64,000 nt of DNA from contig NC_061508.1 of assembly GCF_022539505.1 (NCBI RefSeq), positions 260,096,736-260,160,735 on the forward strand. Direction: 5' to 3'. How positions within the stretch are numbered: position 1 is the stretch's first letter; every line of letters begins with the position of its first letter. The stretch is from Lolium rigidum (lineage: Eukaryota; Streptophyta; Magnoliopsida; Poales; Poaceae). Under the pieces are notes generated by a model that was given only the letters and a program-made list of their open reading frames with translations, was not told where the DNA came from and did not search any database. Both the position numbers and the translations under genes were made by a program. This document shows, piece by piece, positions 9,671-20,072 of this stretch.

Positions 9671-12600
9671 ATGTCGGGCAACACTTCTAAGCCCAGGAGC
9701 CAGAACGAAGAAGCGAGAGAGGCCAACAAGGACTTCGGGAGGGCTACGAGCAGCCCCGGAAGGCCGCCGCCGAGTCGCCCGACGATGAGGAAGAGGGCCG
9801 GGACACCGCCTCCGAGGGAGAGGGCCGGGGGCCGCCGCCGACACCGGCGACGATGACGATACCTCGGGACGACGCCGCCCAGACCGGTGAAGAGACGACC
9901 GGTGAAGAGAACGCGGCCAACCGCACGGAAGGTGATAGTGGCGGCAACCCTCGGGAGGGTAAGAAGAAGAGGACGGCGAGGAGGCCAAGGAGGGATCGGA
10001 GGCCGCAAGTGCTCGCCAACGTCACCGATGTTGTCACGGTAGTCTCCGAAAGTGGCCTACCGATGGAGCCTTCGTGGGTTGCCAAAGGGTACGGCATGCA
10101 ACTAGGGTGCATCGTCCGTGAAACCGTGCCGATCCTAACTCATGACCTCAGAAGCAAGGAGAACGAGGCTATCGTCCAATCCCTCCTCCAGAAGCTTCAC
10201 CAACGATACACATTCCCGGAGCCGTTCAATAAGAAGGTGGACTCTTTAGCTCTCACGAAGATGAGCACCGCCTTGAGCAGCTGGAAGAACCGGCTGAAGA
10301 AAAAGATCGAGGCCGGTGAAAGCTGGGAGAGGATAAGTAGCAAAGAACCGTCGCTCTCCTTAGAAGACTTTAATGCATTCAAGTCTTACTTAGAGAGTGA
10401 CGATGTTAAAAAATGGACCGCCCGGGGGAAGAAAATGCGGGATTTGAACTTAGGGACCCACCATTGCGGAAGCGGCGGTTACCGAGGAAAACAGCCCACT
10501 TGGGACAAGGAGGATGCCGAGATGGTACGTCCGGGGAAAGAAAACCCCCGGCACAAAATCCAGGATGAACAAGGCTAGGAACTTTGTCCGGTCCCGCTAC
10601 TACTTAGACCGGGAGACGGGGAATTTATTACGGATCACGAAGACGTGAAGGATTTCGAGAAATACCCGGTAAGGATAGTTCTATATTATTTCGCTCATCT
10701 TATTAGGCAATGAAGCCAAATGGGCTAACCTTAAGTTCCTTTGTCTCGAAGGATGAAGAGTTGACGAAGGCTGGCCCGTCGTCCCGTGGGTCGACGGAAC
10801 CGTGGGACACGCCTTTCAACAGGGCGATGAACAAATACAAGGAGAGGGAGCTAGACAAGCCACCGACGTCGGGTGGCCGTGTGTCCGGCTTTGGCACAAG
10901 TATGAAGCTATCCGAGTACTACAGATCGGATACCAAGACGAGAAAGCTGGAGAGGAGGTCATCGGCAAAGGATAAATCCGAGGTTCGTGAGCTGAAGAAG
11001 AAGGTGGAGTCACTAGAGAAGCTGGTGGCCGAAAAGCCTCTGGAGAACACGGAGATGATGAACAAGTTATTGGACGAGAAGATCCGGCAGATCATCCCCC
11101 CTGGGTTGATGGAGGGGTTAGCTGCTTGGAATGCGGGAGGTCAAGTGGGGCCGATACATGTGCCCAGCATTAGCGGCAAGCAACTCAAGCTTCCACGTGT
11201 CGCCGACGGTGCCGCTCCACCCGACGCCGGCGTCGGGGCTCCACTCGTACGCCGCCGCAGCTCCAACCGCCGCCGCAGCTCCAACCGGTCGCATCGACGC
11301 CCCCAACCGCCGCCCTTGTATCGACGAGAGCCGAGATTGACGCCATCAAGGAGGTAAACTCATTAGTTACTCCTTCGCGTCATCTTCTTTAACTATATAT
11401 GCCTTTCGTGACTGCCATCTCACGATGCCCAACATGGCGCCCCTGACTCAGGATGAACAATGCATACTTCTGCAAACGGTGGAGCCCGGCGGCAAGTTGG
11501 TGGAAGTTGCTAGCGGCTATGTCATGGCTTCCCGCGTTATGCATGGCACTACATTGGCGGAAAACGTGGCGAAGGTCAAGTTGGTAATGGTAGTGCCGGA
11601 GTACCGCTACGCCATCCCCCCCTTTCAACCTCCGGGCACAGACGAAGGCGACGTTTTGCCCCTTGGGGATTGCACCTCATGGCTTATGACATGGCCGAAG
11701 AACCAGATTCGTCCGGGGGAGGTCTTCCGAGTGGTAAGAAAAGCACCGGCGCCACCTCCCCTATCATCCGGCCCAAGATCGCCGGCGCCGACGACACCCT
11801 TAAGGAAACGGCGGTCGCCGCCCCCACTACCCTGAAGGAACCGGCGGTCGCCGCCGCCACCCGGAAGGAACCGACGATCGCCGTCACCACCAGACGCCAC
11901 AAACAGTTGTTGGGAGCGCTACCGCAATGACCGTCTACTAGACGCACGGTACGCCAAGCGGCGGCATCGCAACCGCCACCACCTAAGGTCCAGGACATGG
12001 CGCCACTTGATGGCAACGATGTAGATGATGATGACATCGATGCCTACATCAACACCGGCGCCCGCAGCCAAGATATGTACATGCCTCCTATGGATGAACA
12101 AGCCTTCCGCACACACGGCGATCAACTTAGTCGTCCCCCTACAATCACGAAGCAGCGCTCGGTCTTCACGGGTCTTTCTCAAGACACTCCTCCGGAGGCT
12201 GGCAATCCAGCTCAAGTCAAGCCTCGCTACCGTTTTCAGCCCTAACACGCTGCGTAAGACGATCATCGGGGAGCCACCCAAATCAACCCCAAGCAACCTC
12301 GGAAGCACCACCAAGCACCCGAAGCACCACCATCGGCACCACAAGCACCCCCAGTAGGTCGGGTGAAGAAGGGAAGGAAGAGAGGAGCCAAGAAGGGCGC
12401 ATCTTCGAGCCAGCCTGCTCCAAAGAGGATCCGGGCCGACGACATGGTACCACCTACCCCGGATGGCTTGCCCCGGTGTCATGAAGCCGGTAAACCTATA
12501 CCGCCTCCGGACATGGAACACCTCGCAAGTGGACAAATGCTCCCTTTGCAGCACTCTATTCATTATCAAGAGAGCGTCCTTCTTAAAGAAAAGGATCCAA

Positions 12601-13617
12601 ATTACCCGGTGTTCTCGGTCAAGGTGCCGTCCGACCGAACTTCGTCAATGAAGACCCCGCGGATATCTTCTTCATAGCGTTCGAGGACGTCTTCAATCTA
12701 TTTCACTCGAAACGGCTCGACTATAACTTGGTCCGCCTATACGCGATCAATCTTCGGATGAAGATCAACGAGAGAGAGACCCCGCCACATCGCGGTAGCG
12801 GATCCCTACTACATGCGCGATAGCCAGCTCCAGGACGACTCAAGGACACGGACCAAGGCGGTGCGGTACCTCCCGTAACTTCATGCTCATGCACAAAGAG
12901 AGCAACACCATTCTTCCGCCTCGTCTTTCCCGAGTAAGTACACATCCGCTCACGGCCATCGTAACTTATGCTTTCTTATATATTTCTTCCATTGCCGATC
13001 ATTTCCAACATTCCATTTCAATTGCATGTGTTGAGCAGGGACAAATACTGCACACTCATCATCCTAGATCCAAAGTGATCACTAGCCCAGTATTTCGACT
13101 CGTTGAGTACGACGACGAAGAAAGACTACACGAGAATAAGGGGTGTTCTCGATGAGGCTATCCTTGGCTACTCCAAAAGTGGAGGCACCTTCGACAAGAA
13201 TGGGCAATATATCAGGCCGGACACTAAAATGATCGGGTTCAAGCACGTGATCAACTTCCCTTGTATCAAGCAACCAGCTGACAGCATTAAGGAGGCCTTC
13301 TATGTCCTCCATCACCTTAAAGGGTTTGTCGAGGATGCAGAGATGATGTCTCTGCCACCTAGTAAGCGAGACCCCATTAAAATGTCGGGGAAATCGGTGA
13401 TGATGATCTTAGAGAAGACTTCCATCGCATCCAAGTAAAGCTCTCGGAAATTATCTTACAAGATGTATCCAACGGATCGGGGCTCTTACACGCAGCCAGA
13501 GCGTTGCCTAAGAGGGATATCGAAGAACGCCTACATAGGCAGGGTGATGGAAGGACGTGGACGACGAAGGACTTGTACAAGCCATTCCCGGAGCCGCTCA
13601 AGAAGACGTCTCGTTGA
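9671..13617 (+). pseudogene. Second CACTA gene: Transposase_24-like region plus Ulp1-protease-like tail, broken
   Basis: The frame opens with ATG at 9671, and the series of frames covers about 4 kb. An early part (9853-10560) is basic and Pro/Gly-rich, then carries W-rich En/Spm Transposase_24-like sequence (VKKWTARGKKMRDLNLG, GSGGYRGKQPTWDKED). A coiled-coil segment follows (10970-11100, ELKKKVESLEKLVAEK), then Pro/Ala-rich linkers. The last part (12560-13617) resembles the Ulp1/C48 cysteine-protease fold: YCTLIILDPK at the position of the His motif and CIKQPADSIKEAFYVLHH at the Cys motif. Here the catalytic His is Tyr and the Cys is absent. A probable intron lies at 12934-13038 (GTAAGT...TTGAGCAG). 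There are at least six frame breaks. The role in transposition is unknown; DNA binding to the subterminal repeats is a possibility by analogy with TNPA. Confidence 0.7.
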
Positions 13618-13898
13618 CCGATTAGGGTGTGCCTAGCATTACTTTGAATCGATAGACAATTTGTACCGTGTTGTAAACTAAACTTGCTTAATTTGCTCGA
13701 AACGGTGGTCGTCGTTGTTGGACTTCAATTTCTATTGTAGTCGTTATCGTTGAACCATATTACTTATGTGATACCGATGCTATATTTCTTTTAGGTTTAT
13801 TATTATTTCCTTGCTTTAATTCTTGTGAATATGTATGCATGTGAACCCTCTAACTCTTTCCATTGCGTTATATACTAATATGCCTTGTGTCCATAGAG
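13618..13898 (+). other. Spacer between the second and third CACTA genes
   Basis: AT-rich, no ORF. It probably holds the transcript end of the upstream gene or an intron leading into the small gene at 13899 (ATGTGTCCATAG-like sequence just before its ATG). Confidence 0.35.
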
Positions 13899-14137
13899 AT
13901 GACGTACTACGTCATGTTCGAGGGGCGGGTTCCGAGGAGTGTACGAGGAGTGGGAGGAGTGCAAGAAACAGGTGCACAAGTTCAGCCGGCAATCGCTACA
14001 AAGGGTACCCGACTAGACACGAGGCGGTTGCCAAGTGGAGGGTGCACCAAGCGAACAAGAGCAAGATGAAGACCTTCCTTGTGCTCTCGCTCTTGCTCAC
14101 CATCGTCGCGGCGGTACTCTATTTCATCCTAGTGTAG
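13899..14137 (+). pseudogene. Small CACTA gene: RNase H1 N-terminal (viroplasmin-like) domain with C-terminal membrane anchor, two frameshifts
   Basis: ATG at 13899 starts YYVMFEGRVP. The match continues in a second frame from about 13936 with GVYEEWEECKKQV, and in a third from about 13988 with YKGYPTRHEAVAKW. In that order these are the signature of the RNase H1 N-terminal hybrid-binding (caulimovirus viroplasmin-like) domain, which binds RNA/DNA hybrids or dsRNA in cellular RNase H1. No RNase H catalytic domain follows. Instead a short basic linker leads to a hydrophobic tail (LVLSLLLTIVAAVLYFILV) ending at TAG 14135-14137, which would make a tail-anchored protein of about 78 residues. Two single-base indels (near 13934 and 13986) disable this copy. 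The association with a CACTA element is clear from position; the function is not known to me. Confidence 0.7.
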
Positions 14138-14642
14138 GCGGCGGCCGGTGTCACTTCGTTTGTATCTAGAGATGATGAGAACTTTCTTAATTTGCATGGA
14201 TTATGAGTTGTATGGAGCTATATGTATAACTCGATCGGGCTCTAAGTAATGTGATGATGATGTGATGATTATATATGTCCATATTATATCTATCTATATT
14301 ATATCAGTATATAACCTGTATACGGTGTATAAAACCAGTATAAAACCTGTATAATACACCAGGGAGCACAAAATCGAGTATACCCGTAGATAGTTCTCGT
14401 GGCGCACCAAAAAATAATTCCGTGGCGCACCCATTTCGTGGCGCAGCTATATCACATGCGCCACGGAACTACTTATTTCGTGGCGCACCGGCCCAAGTGC
14501 GCCACAAAAACCTTAATTCTGTGGCGCACGGCCAGATGCGCCACAGAAAGCTTATTTTTGTGGCGACGTTTCTGTGGCGCACCACCCATGCGCCACAGAA
14601 TCAAATTTTCGTGCGCCACTGATGAGGCTTTTCCTACTAGTG
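14138..14642 (+). repeat. CACTA right subterminal array and terminal inverted repeat
   Basis: An AT-rich stretch with short repeats of ATAAAACCTGTATA (14290-14365) is followed from 14397 by at least five GTGGCGCAC/TGCGCCAC inverted pairs, mirroring the left end. The terminal repeat ends TACTAGTG at 14642, followed by the CCC target duplication. Confidence 0.85.
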
Positions 14643-15821
14643 CCCACAACCCCTTTCGCCTCCTTTTCTTCGCGAAACCCTTCGTCCCGAAGACCTAAGC
14701 CACAGAGGGTTCCTCACGAAGAGTTACAGCCGCCTCTGCGGGGCGGAGAACACCAGAGAGAAAAGAGCTCTCCGGCGGGCAGGAATCCGCCGGGGAATTC
14801 CCTCCCGGAGGGGAAATCGACGCCATCGTCACCGTCATCAAGCTGGACATCATCTCCACCGCCATCACCATCATCTCCACCATCATCACCGCCATCTCCA
14901 CCGCAGCACCTCGTCACCGCCGTAGCAATTTGGGTTTGATCTTGATTGTTTGATAGGGGAAACTCTCCCGGTATCGATTTCTACTTGTTGTTGATGCTAT
15001 TGAGTGAAACCATTGAACCAAGTTTATGTTCAGATTGTTATTCATCATCATATCACCTCTGATCATGTTCCATATGATGTCTTGTGAGTAGTTCGTTTAG
15101 TTCTTGAGGACATGGGTGAAGTCTAAATGTTAGTAGTGAACTATGGTTGAGTAATATTCAATGGTATGATATTTAAGTTGTGGTGTTATTCTTCTAGTGG
15201 TGTCATGTGAACGTCGACTACATGACACTTCACCATTTATGGGCCTAGGGGAATGCATCTTGTATTCGTTTGCCAATTGCGGGGTTGCCGGAGTGTCGAA
15301 ACCTAAACCCCGTTGGTATATCGATGCGAGGAGGGATCGCAGGATCTCGTAGTTTAAGGCTGTGGTTAGATTTATTCTTAATTACTTTCTTGTAGTTGCG
15401 GATGCTTGCAAGGGGTATAATCACAAGTGTGTATTAGTCCTAGGAAGGGCGGTACATTAGCATAGGTTCACCCACACAACACTTATCATAACAATGAAGA
15501 TTATTTAGCCGTATGTAGCGAAAGCACTAGACTAAAATCCCATGTGTCCTCGAGAACGTTTGGTCATTATAAGTAAACAAACCGGCTTGTCCTTTGTGCT
15601 AAAAAGGATTGGGCCACTCGCTGCAATTGTTACTCTCGCACTTTACTTACTCGTACTTTATTCAACTGTTACATCAAAACCCCCGAATACTTGTCTCGTG
15701 AGCATTTACGGTGAATCCTTCATCGAAACTCGCTTGTCAACACCTTCTCGCTCCTCGTTGGGATCGACATTCTTACTTATCGAAGATACTACGATACACC
15801 CCCTATACTTGTGGGTCATCA
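14643..15821 (+). repeat. 3' LTR of RLG-A, right portion
   Basis: The LTR resumes after the CACTA target duplication. Short ORFs here, such as the Pro/Ser-rich one at 14574-14939, come from triplet-like CATCACCATCATCTCCACC repeats and are not genes. The LTR ends GGGTCATCA at 15821, giving the TG...CA ends expected of an LTR. The adjacent 5 bp, GCGGA (15822-15826), should be the target duplication, but the other copy is outside the window. Confidence 0.85.
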
Positions 15822-17090
15822 GCGGATATGACTCAAAGCATGCCGCACATCAATACCTGCAATAGGTGTGAACAGAGACAAGAAATAGTTAGCAATGAGC
15901 TCTTTTAAAACCTCCTCCCCCTCCACATCCACACCATCTTCCCCCTTCAATTTTGTTAGAGTGTTTTTCTTTTTCCTTTCCGAAGCACATGAGTGAAAAT
16001 ATGTGGTATTTCGGTCCCCTTTCTCAAGCCATTGTACATGCGCTCGTTGTCTCCAATACACATCTAGTTGATCTTCAAGGCGTTCAAGCTTGTACCGTGC
16101 AACCTGCTCTTTCTGGATCATATGTTGTGTGAGCTCAACCATCCTGCAGTTCTCCAGCTCCTTCTTGAGAGCTTTTATTCTTTGCTGCATGTCCCCCAAC
16201 ACCTCCTTACTCCACGTGTGCAGCTCTGTTGAGACAGACTTGATCAAGTCTCTGACCTCACTGTACCCCCTTTGTTTTGCCAGATTCCAGGCATTAGAAA
16301 CAATAGTGTCACAATCATCCTCAAGAAGCCACCGTGCCTCAAACCTCTTATTGACTTCGCCACCACCACGCCATCTGCTAGCTGCCACCTCCCCTATAGA
16401 CACCACTATTGGTCGGTGGTCTGAGTGCTCAGGGTTCCCATTTATCACCTTATAACATGGAAATTTTGCACACCAACTTGGTGACGCCACAACTCTGTCC
16501 AATCTCTCCCGAATATAGCCCTCAACACGGTAATTATTATTACGCCAAGTGAAGATGTCGCCCTCAAAGCCCAAATCATTCAAAGTACAGAAATTCAACG
16601 CATCCCGAAAGCGGTCCATACAAAGTTGTGGCCTAGGCAGACCACCCTGCTTTTCAAAGCTAAACATTATCTCATTAAAATCACCAATACAAAGCCATGG
16701 GAGTGAGGATTGATGATGAAGAGTGCGCAACAGCCTCCATGGCTCCTCCCTTTTATCTTGTCTTGGCTCACCGTAGATTCCAGTTAGTCTCCATTTGAAA
16801 CCATCAGCCTCAGTCACAACTACATCAATATGCATTCTACCTTTCCATCTCAGTTCTACATCGATGCCTCTCTTCCAGAGAAGTGCTAGACCACCACTCT
16901 TCCCTTTGCAATCCACCACAAGCATGTGCGGCATTCCCAACATCCACCTAAACTTTTCCATTCTCTTCTCGTCAAGCTTAGTCTCCGACAAGAAAAGAAT
17001 ATCAGGGTCCACCCTCTTCCGGAGCTCCAGAAGTCCACGAACTGCCGGCCTATTCCCCATTCCCCGGCAGTTCCACCCCGCAACCCTCAT
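15822..17090 (-). pseudogene. LINE-1 ORF2: AP-like endonuclease domain and linker, truncated before reverse transcriptase
   Basis: This encodes the target-site nicking enzyme of a LINE. From the N-terminus: WNCRGMGN (metal-binding Asn), FLSETKL (Glu), GIYGEP, GDFNEI (Asp/Asn), ERLDRVVAS and SDHRPIVV (Asp/His), all hallmarks of the endonuclease/exonuclease/phosphatase fold. The spacing from 17090 to about 16400 is normal. A linker rich in Lys/Glu follows with WLEKGDRNTTYFH, the usual bridge to the reverse transcriptase. The frame is open for about 420 codons until the RLG-A junction. The ATG at 17090 overlaps the ORF1 stop (ATGA on the minus strand). The endonuclease part looks intact; the gene is broken by insertion. 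Confidence 0.9.
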
Positions 17091-18533
17091 TGGGATGCGC
17101 AGGGCTGAACCGGCAGCCCCGCGATCTCACTTGTTCCAAGGTCTTCAGCCTCCTCCATGATGACATCCTTCTTCTGCTTCTTCCCGCCCAGTACATCCAC
17201 CTCTTCACCACCTTCTAGAGCCCTTTTCTTTTCGACTATAACCCCTTCCATTGCAGCTTCCTTCCTTCCAGCTTCTGTCACATCTCTCCTGGTTAAACTC
17301 TTTCTTCGCTTCAACTTTCCCCCTGTTTTCTTTCCCTCACGGGCAGCGGTGTTGTCTTCGGCTTGGTTTTGACCCACTCCCCCTTCCGTCCGGTGATCGA
17401 CGTCCAGCTCAGTAGGCCTGCCCGCCGACATGGTTTGCAACATGGTATTGGTACTCACATCTTCGGTCTTTTCCCCACCTGGAGCCTTACTCTCTGATGT
17501 ATACAGTGGTTCAGACATTGCCCCATCAGTGTACATCAACAGTTGTTTTTTTTGCCCTCACCGTGACATTCTCAACCGCATCATTTCATTAGTCAACTTT
17601 AAAGGGCTGGTGACTTCACGATCTTCACCCGTCTTGCTCCTTTGATTTTCTGTATCAGTTGAATCCTTGCGCCAGGATAGACTTTCACTCCCTGATTTGC
17701 TGCCATTCCCAAAGCCTTAAGACCGACCATCATTCTTTCTATGAGAACCACCGAACCTGCCATCTTCCTCAAAAGATTTCTTCTGTGTTGGTTTGTACTT
17801 AAGCCAACTACCATATTGTTGCTCCTCCCCCTTTTTCAGAACAGTGTTGCACGTCTTGTACACATGGCCAATAAAGCCACATGTCCAGCAGAACGCGGGT
17901 AGGAATTCATATTCAAAGGGGCACCACCTTTCCCTCCCATCTTCTCCAACTTGCACCATCTGACCCCTCCTGAGTGGTTGTTTAATATTAAGTTTGACCT
18001 TCATCCGCAGAATCGCCTTTCGCCATGCCATCCTCACCAAGTTCCACTTCCTCAAATTCTCCGACCCTCTCCCCGATTGTTTCTGCAGTATCCTTGTTCA
18101 ACATTCCAAGGGGCAGGTTTGACACCCGGATCCAGATGGGAATGTGGCTAAAGTCATATTCATCCAAAGTTTTGGTAACATCAAAATCCTCCATCACGAG
18201 AGCTTCCCCATCGAACATCCAAGGCCCCTCCTCGAGGGCCTTACGCTTTCCTGAAGCTTGAAGAAAGGTGAACAGAAAGTGATTCTCACCTAGATCTTTA
18301 CATGTGACTCCACGCAATGGGCACCAGATCTTCCCCACAGACTTCTTAAGCGCCTCCGTTAAGGCCGGCTTCTCAGATAGCAGTTTCCCGATGGCCTGGG
18401 GCTGGGCCGCACCCTGCTGCACATTGCCTTTGCATCCGATCCGAACACCCTGTCTCTCTACTTCAGACAATCTCAACTTCTGCATCAAACCTTCCACCCT
18501 GTCCATTACACCAAGACTCCCAATCTGAGCCAA
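17087..18533 (-). pseudogene. LINE-1 ORF1: nucleic-acid-binding protein (DUF4283 plus zinc knuckle), frameshifted
   Basis: ORF1 of plant L1 elements binds the element RNA. The first frame (18533-17988) has the DUF4283 region, including FLFTFLQASGKRKALEEGPW and IPIWIRVSNLPLGMLN. A second frame (18055-17717) carries the zinc knuckle CWTCGFIGHVYKTC (a CX2C-type, CCHC-like cluster). A third (17814-17599) and a fourth (17539-17087) give a Lys/Glu-rich tail with basic clusters (KLKRRKSLTRRD, GGKKQKKD). At least three indels break the gene. The leftmost codon at 18533 is TTG, not ATG, so the original start is either lost or a little upstream. The stop overlaps the ORF2 start. Confidence 0.8.
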
Positions 18534-18706
18534 CTAGGTGGGTGTATTACGGTCACGGACCCTAGCAATCCGTGAGAGGCTGTGCGGTGGTGGGTGGATT
18601 TGGGGATGTAGGGGAAGGGAACTCGCCGCCAGACACTACAGGGGAGCCGGCACAGGCACGAGAGAGAGGGGGTTGTGGTCGGGAGGTGGGGAGCGGTGGT
18701 CAAGGG

Positions 18707-19341
18707 CAGGCCCGGGCCGACGGGAGTGCGGCCCGTGCGGGCGCACAGGGCCCTGAAATTTTGGGGGCCCAGAATTTTGAAATGGGCCTTCTATATAGAG
18801 TATAGAATTCTACTTCAGATGGAGATCATGAAACTAGCTCTGTTCAGTTGGTTGCACGCGCGCTTAATTATATTTAACCAGGAGGTTGCAAGTTCGAATC
18901 ACGAACCAAGGCGATTCCTGTTACTATATTTTCTTTGCCCTTTTTGTATTCTGCTTGATGATTGATGCCTATAATATACAGTACAAAAAATAATTAACGG
19001 TTAATTTTATTAGCACTGAATATTAGAAAGCGCTTCCTGTTACTATCTTTTCTTTGTCTTTTTTCTATTCTGCTTGATGGTTGATGCCTATGATATGCAA
19101 ATACTTAACTATTAATTTTATTAGCACTGAATATTAGAAAAGCTGCATTTATAAATCAAACTATACCTACTTTCAGGAGTTCAAAATCTACGGGTGTCGA
19201 GAGTAATTTTTCAACTTGGACGTCCACTTAAGACATATATACACAGATGTTATAATTGTTCATTAGTTATATTTTTCTAGTGGGATAGGGGCCCATTTTA
19301 AATTTTCGCACAGGGCCTCGGATTTTACTGGCCCGGCCCTG
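18707..19341. mobile_element. Non-autonomous hAT element, 635 bp, with perfect 8-bp target duplication
   Basis: The ends are CAGGCCCGGGCC and, inverted, CAGGGCCGGGCC. The flanks are GTCAAGGG at 18699-18706 and again at 19342-19349, the 8-bp duplication of hAT elements. It has no transposase ORF. It contains a tRNA-like module (18832-18905) and a tandem duplication of about 115 bp (18912-19028 and 19031-19142; both contain TATTCTGCTTGATG and TTATTAGCACTGAATATTAG). Confidence 0.93.
18832..18905 (+). other. tRNA-like module within the hAT element
   Basis: AGCTCTGTTCAGTTGGTTGC resembles a tRNA D-arm and A-box. About 30 nt later GGTTGCAAGTTCGAATCAC resembles a T-arm and B-box. The acceptor stem is not closed, and the region between is AT-rich. 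I call it a decayed tRNA-derived segment, not a gene. Confidence 0.5.
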
Positions 19342-19500
19342 GTCAAGGGAAGGGGAGCAGGGGCGCGCAGCAGGGACAGCGGCGCGCCGGACTCCAGCGG
19401 CTACGGGAGCGGGCCTGTACGGGAGTGAAGGGAGGACGAAGACCTAGATCGCCGCCCGGTCGCCAGACAAGAGACAACACCGTCACCTAACGGGACGGAC

Positions 19501-20063
19501 AGGTACTCATCCTCTATCTCATTGTCCGCTCGTGATTGTTCTTGATGAGCCCGATTGAAGACATCATAAATTTTCAGTTCCTACAAACCCCTAATGACAT
19601 CCATCATGCGGAAATTCAGGGCGTCGAATGATGATGGTGTATAAAAACTGTCGCCTCAATCTCTCTCCAACATACATCCAGTCGAGAACAGCTTCCAGAT
19701 TCAATGGTGCTCTACTAGGTAGATGCCCTCTCCTGCAATATCCACATTTTCTTCACAAGAAACTTGTCGTTGTTTTTAAAATTCGTAATGAATTTCGTTG
19801 CAGGTTGTGTTCATCCTGGTTCAGTCGATCCAATCCGATTCGATGAATTGGAACAGGCCAACAGAGGAGTGGCAGAGACAAGGTCGTCATTCAGACGAGG
19901 AGTAAATCAGTTGCCCATTCCTACAACAATTAATGGCAGTCGAAGGTACCACCCACCGGCGGCAGATGGTGGAGTTGCGTTGCAGTTTGCTGAGTAAACC
20001 TCCTTTGGTCGAGTGCCTGCTTGCTCCGCTATCTTTACTGTCGTGCAGATTTTTCCTCCCCAC
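19501..20063 (+). other. Low-copy-looking stretch with an exon-like segment
   Basis: Between the LINE leader and a MULE. An acceptor-like CGTTGCAG at 19797-19804 is followed by an open frame to a TGA stop ending at 19997, encoding about 65 residues (NRGVAETRSSFRRGVNQLP among them) that I do not recognise. No upstream coding sequence connects to it. It could be the last exon of a decayed gene or a captured fragment. Confidence 0.3.
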
Positions 20064-20072
20064 TACAACTTC

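Larger units (their letters stand above)
3035..14642 (+). mobile_element. CACTA (En/Spm) DNA transposon, 11.6 kb, both ends and target duplication intact
   Basis: The left end reads CACTAGTAGGAAAACCC and the right end is its inverse (TTTTCCTACTAGTG, ending at 14642). Both are flanked by CCC (3032-3034 and 14643-14645), the 3-bp target duplication typical of the superfamily. Inside are subterminal GTGGCGCAC/TGCGCCAC repeats at both ends, a TNP2 transposase pseudogene, a second gene with Transposase_24-like and Ulp1-like parts, and a small RNase H1 N-terminal/membrane-anchor gene, all on the plus strand. All three genes carry frameshifts, so the copy is probably not autonomous now, although its ends look usable. 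It sits in the 3' LTR of RLG-A. Confidence 0.93.
1..15821 (+). mobile_element. RLG-A: 3' part of a Ty3/Gypsy-type LTR retrotransposon, split by a CACTA element
   Basis: The window opens inside this element. It shows the last codons of a long ORF, a downstream ORF in the env position, a 1.7-kb AT-rich 3' region, a polypurine tract (AAGCTTGGGGGGAG, from 2682) and a 3' LTR that begins TGATACG at 2697 and ends TCATCA at 15821. Removing the 11,608-bp CACTA insertion and one CCC copy leaves an LTR of about 1.5 kb. The 5' LTR, gag and most of pol lie left of the window. The element sits inside the ORF2 of a minus-strand LINE, so it is younger than the LINE and older than the CACTA. The extra ORF after pol resembles the layout of Athila-like elements, but no family name can be assigned from sequence alone. 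Confidence 0.85.
15822..19500 (-). mobile_element. LINE-1 (minus strand): L1-type non-LTR retrotransposon, cut by RLG-A and by a hAT element
   Basis: Reading leftward from about 19500 there is a GC-rich leader, an ORF1 with DUF4283 and zinc-knuckle sequence (18533-17087) and an ORF2 that begins with the endonuclease domain (17090). The ORF2 is cut at 15822 by the end of RLG-A, so reverse transcriptase must lie beyond the left edge of the window. The hAT element at 18707-19341 splits the leader. The 5' limit near 19500 is an estimate from the end of the GC-rich leader (CTAGATCGCC on the plus strand near 19445). Confidence 0.8.

Noticed and set aside
11919..12569. Long minus-strand ORF (216 codons) opposite the second CACTA gene
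   Set aside because: It lies antisense to a region whose plus-strand pieces match CACTA proteins. GC-rich codon use produces open frames on the other strand. Similar shadows occur at 5359-5766, 6331-6786 and 11684-12037.
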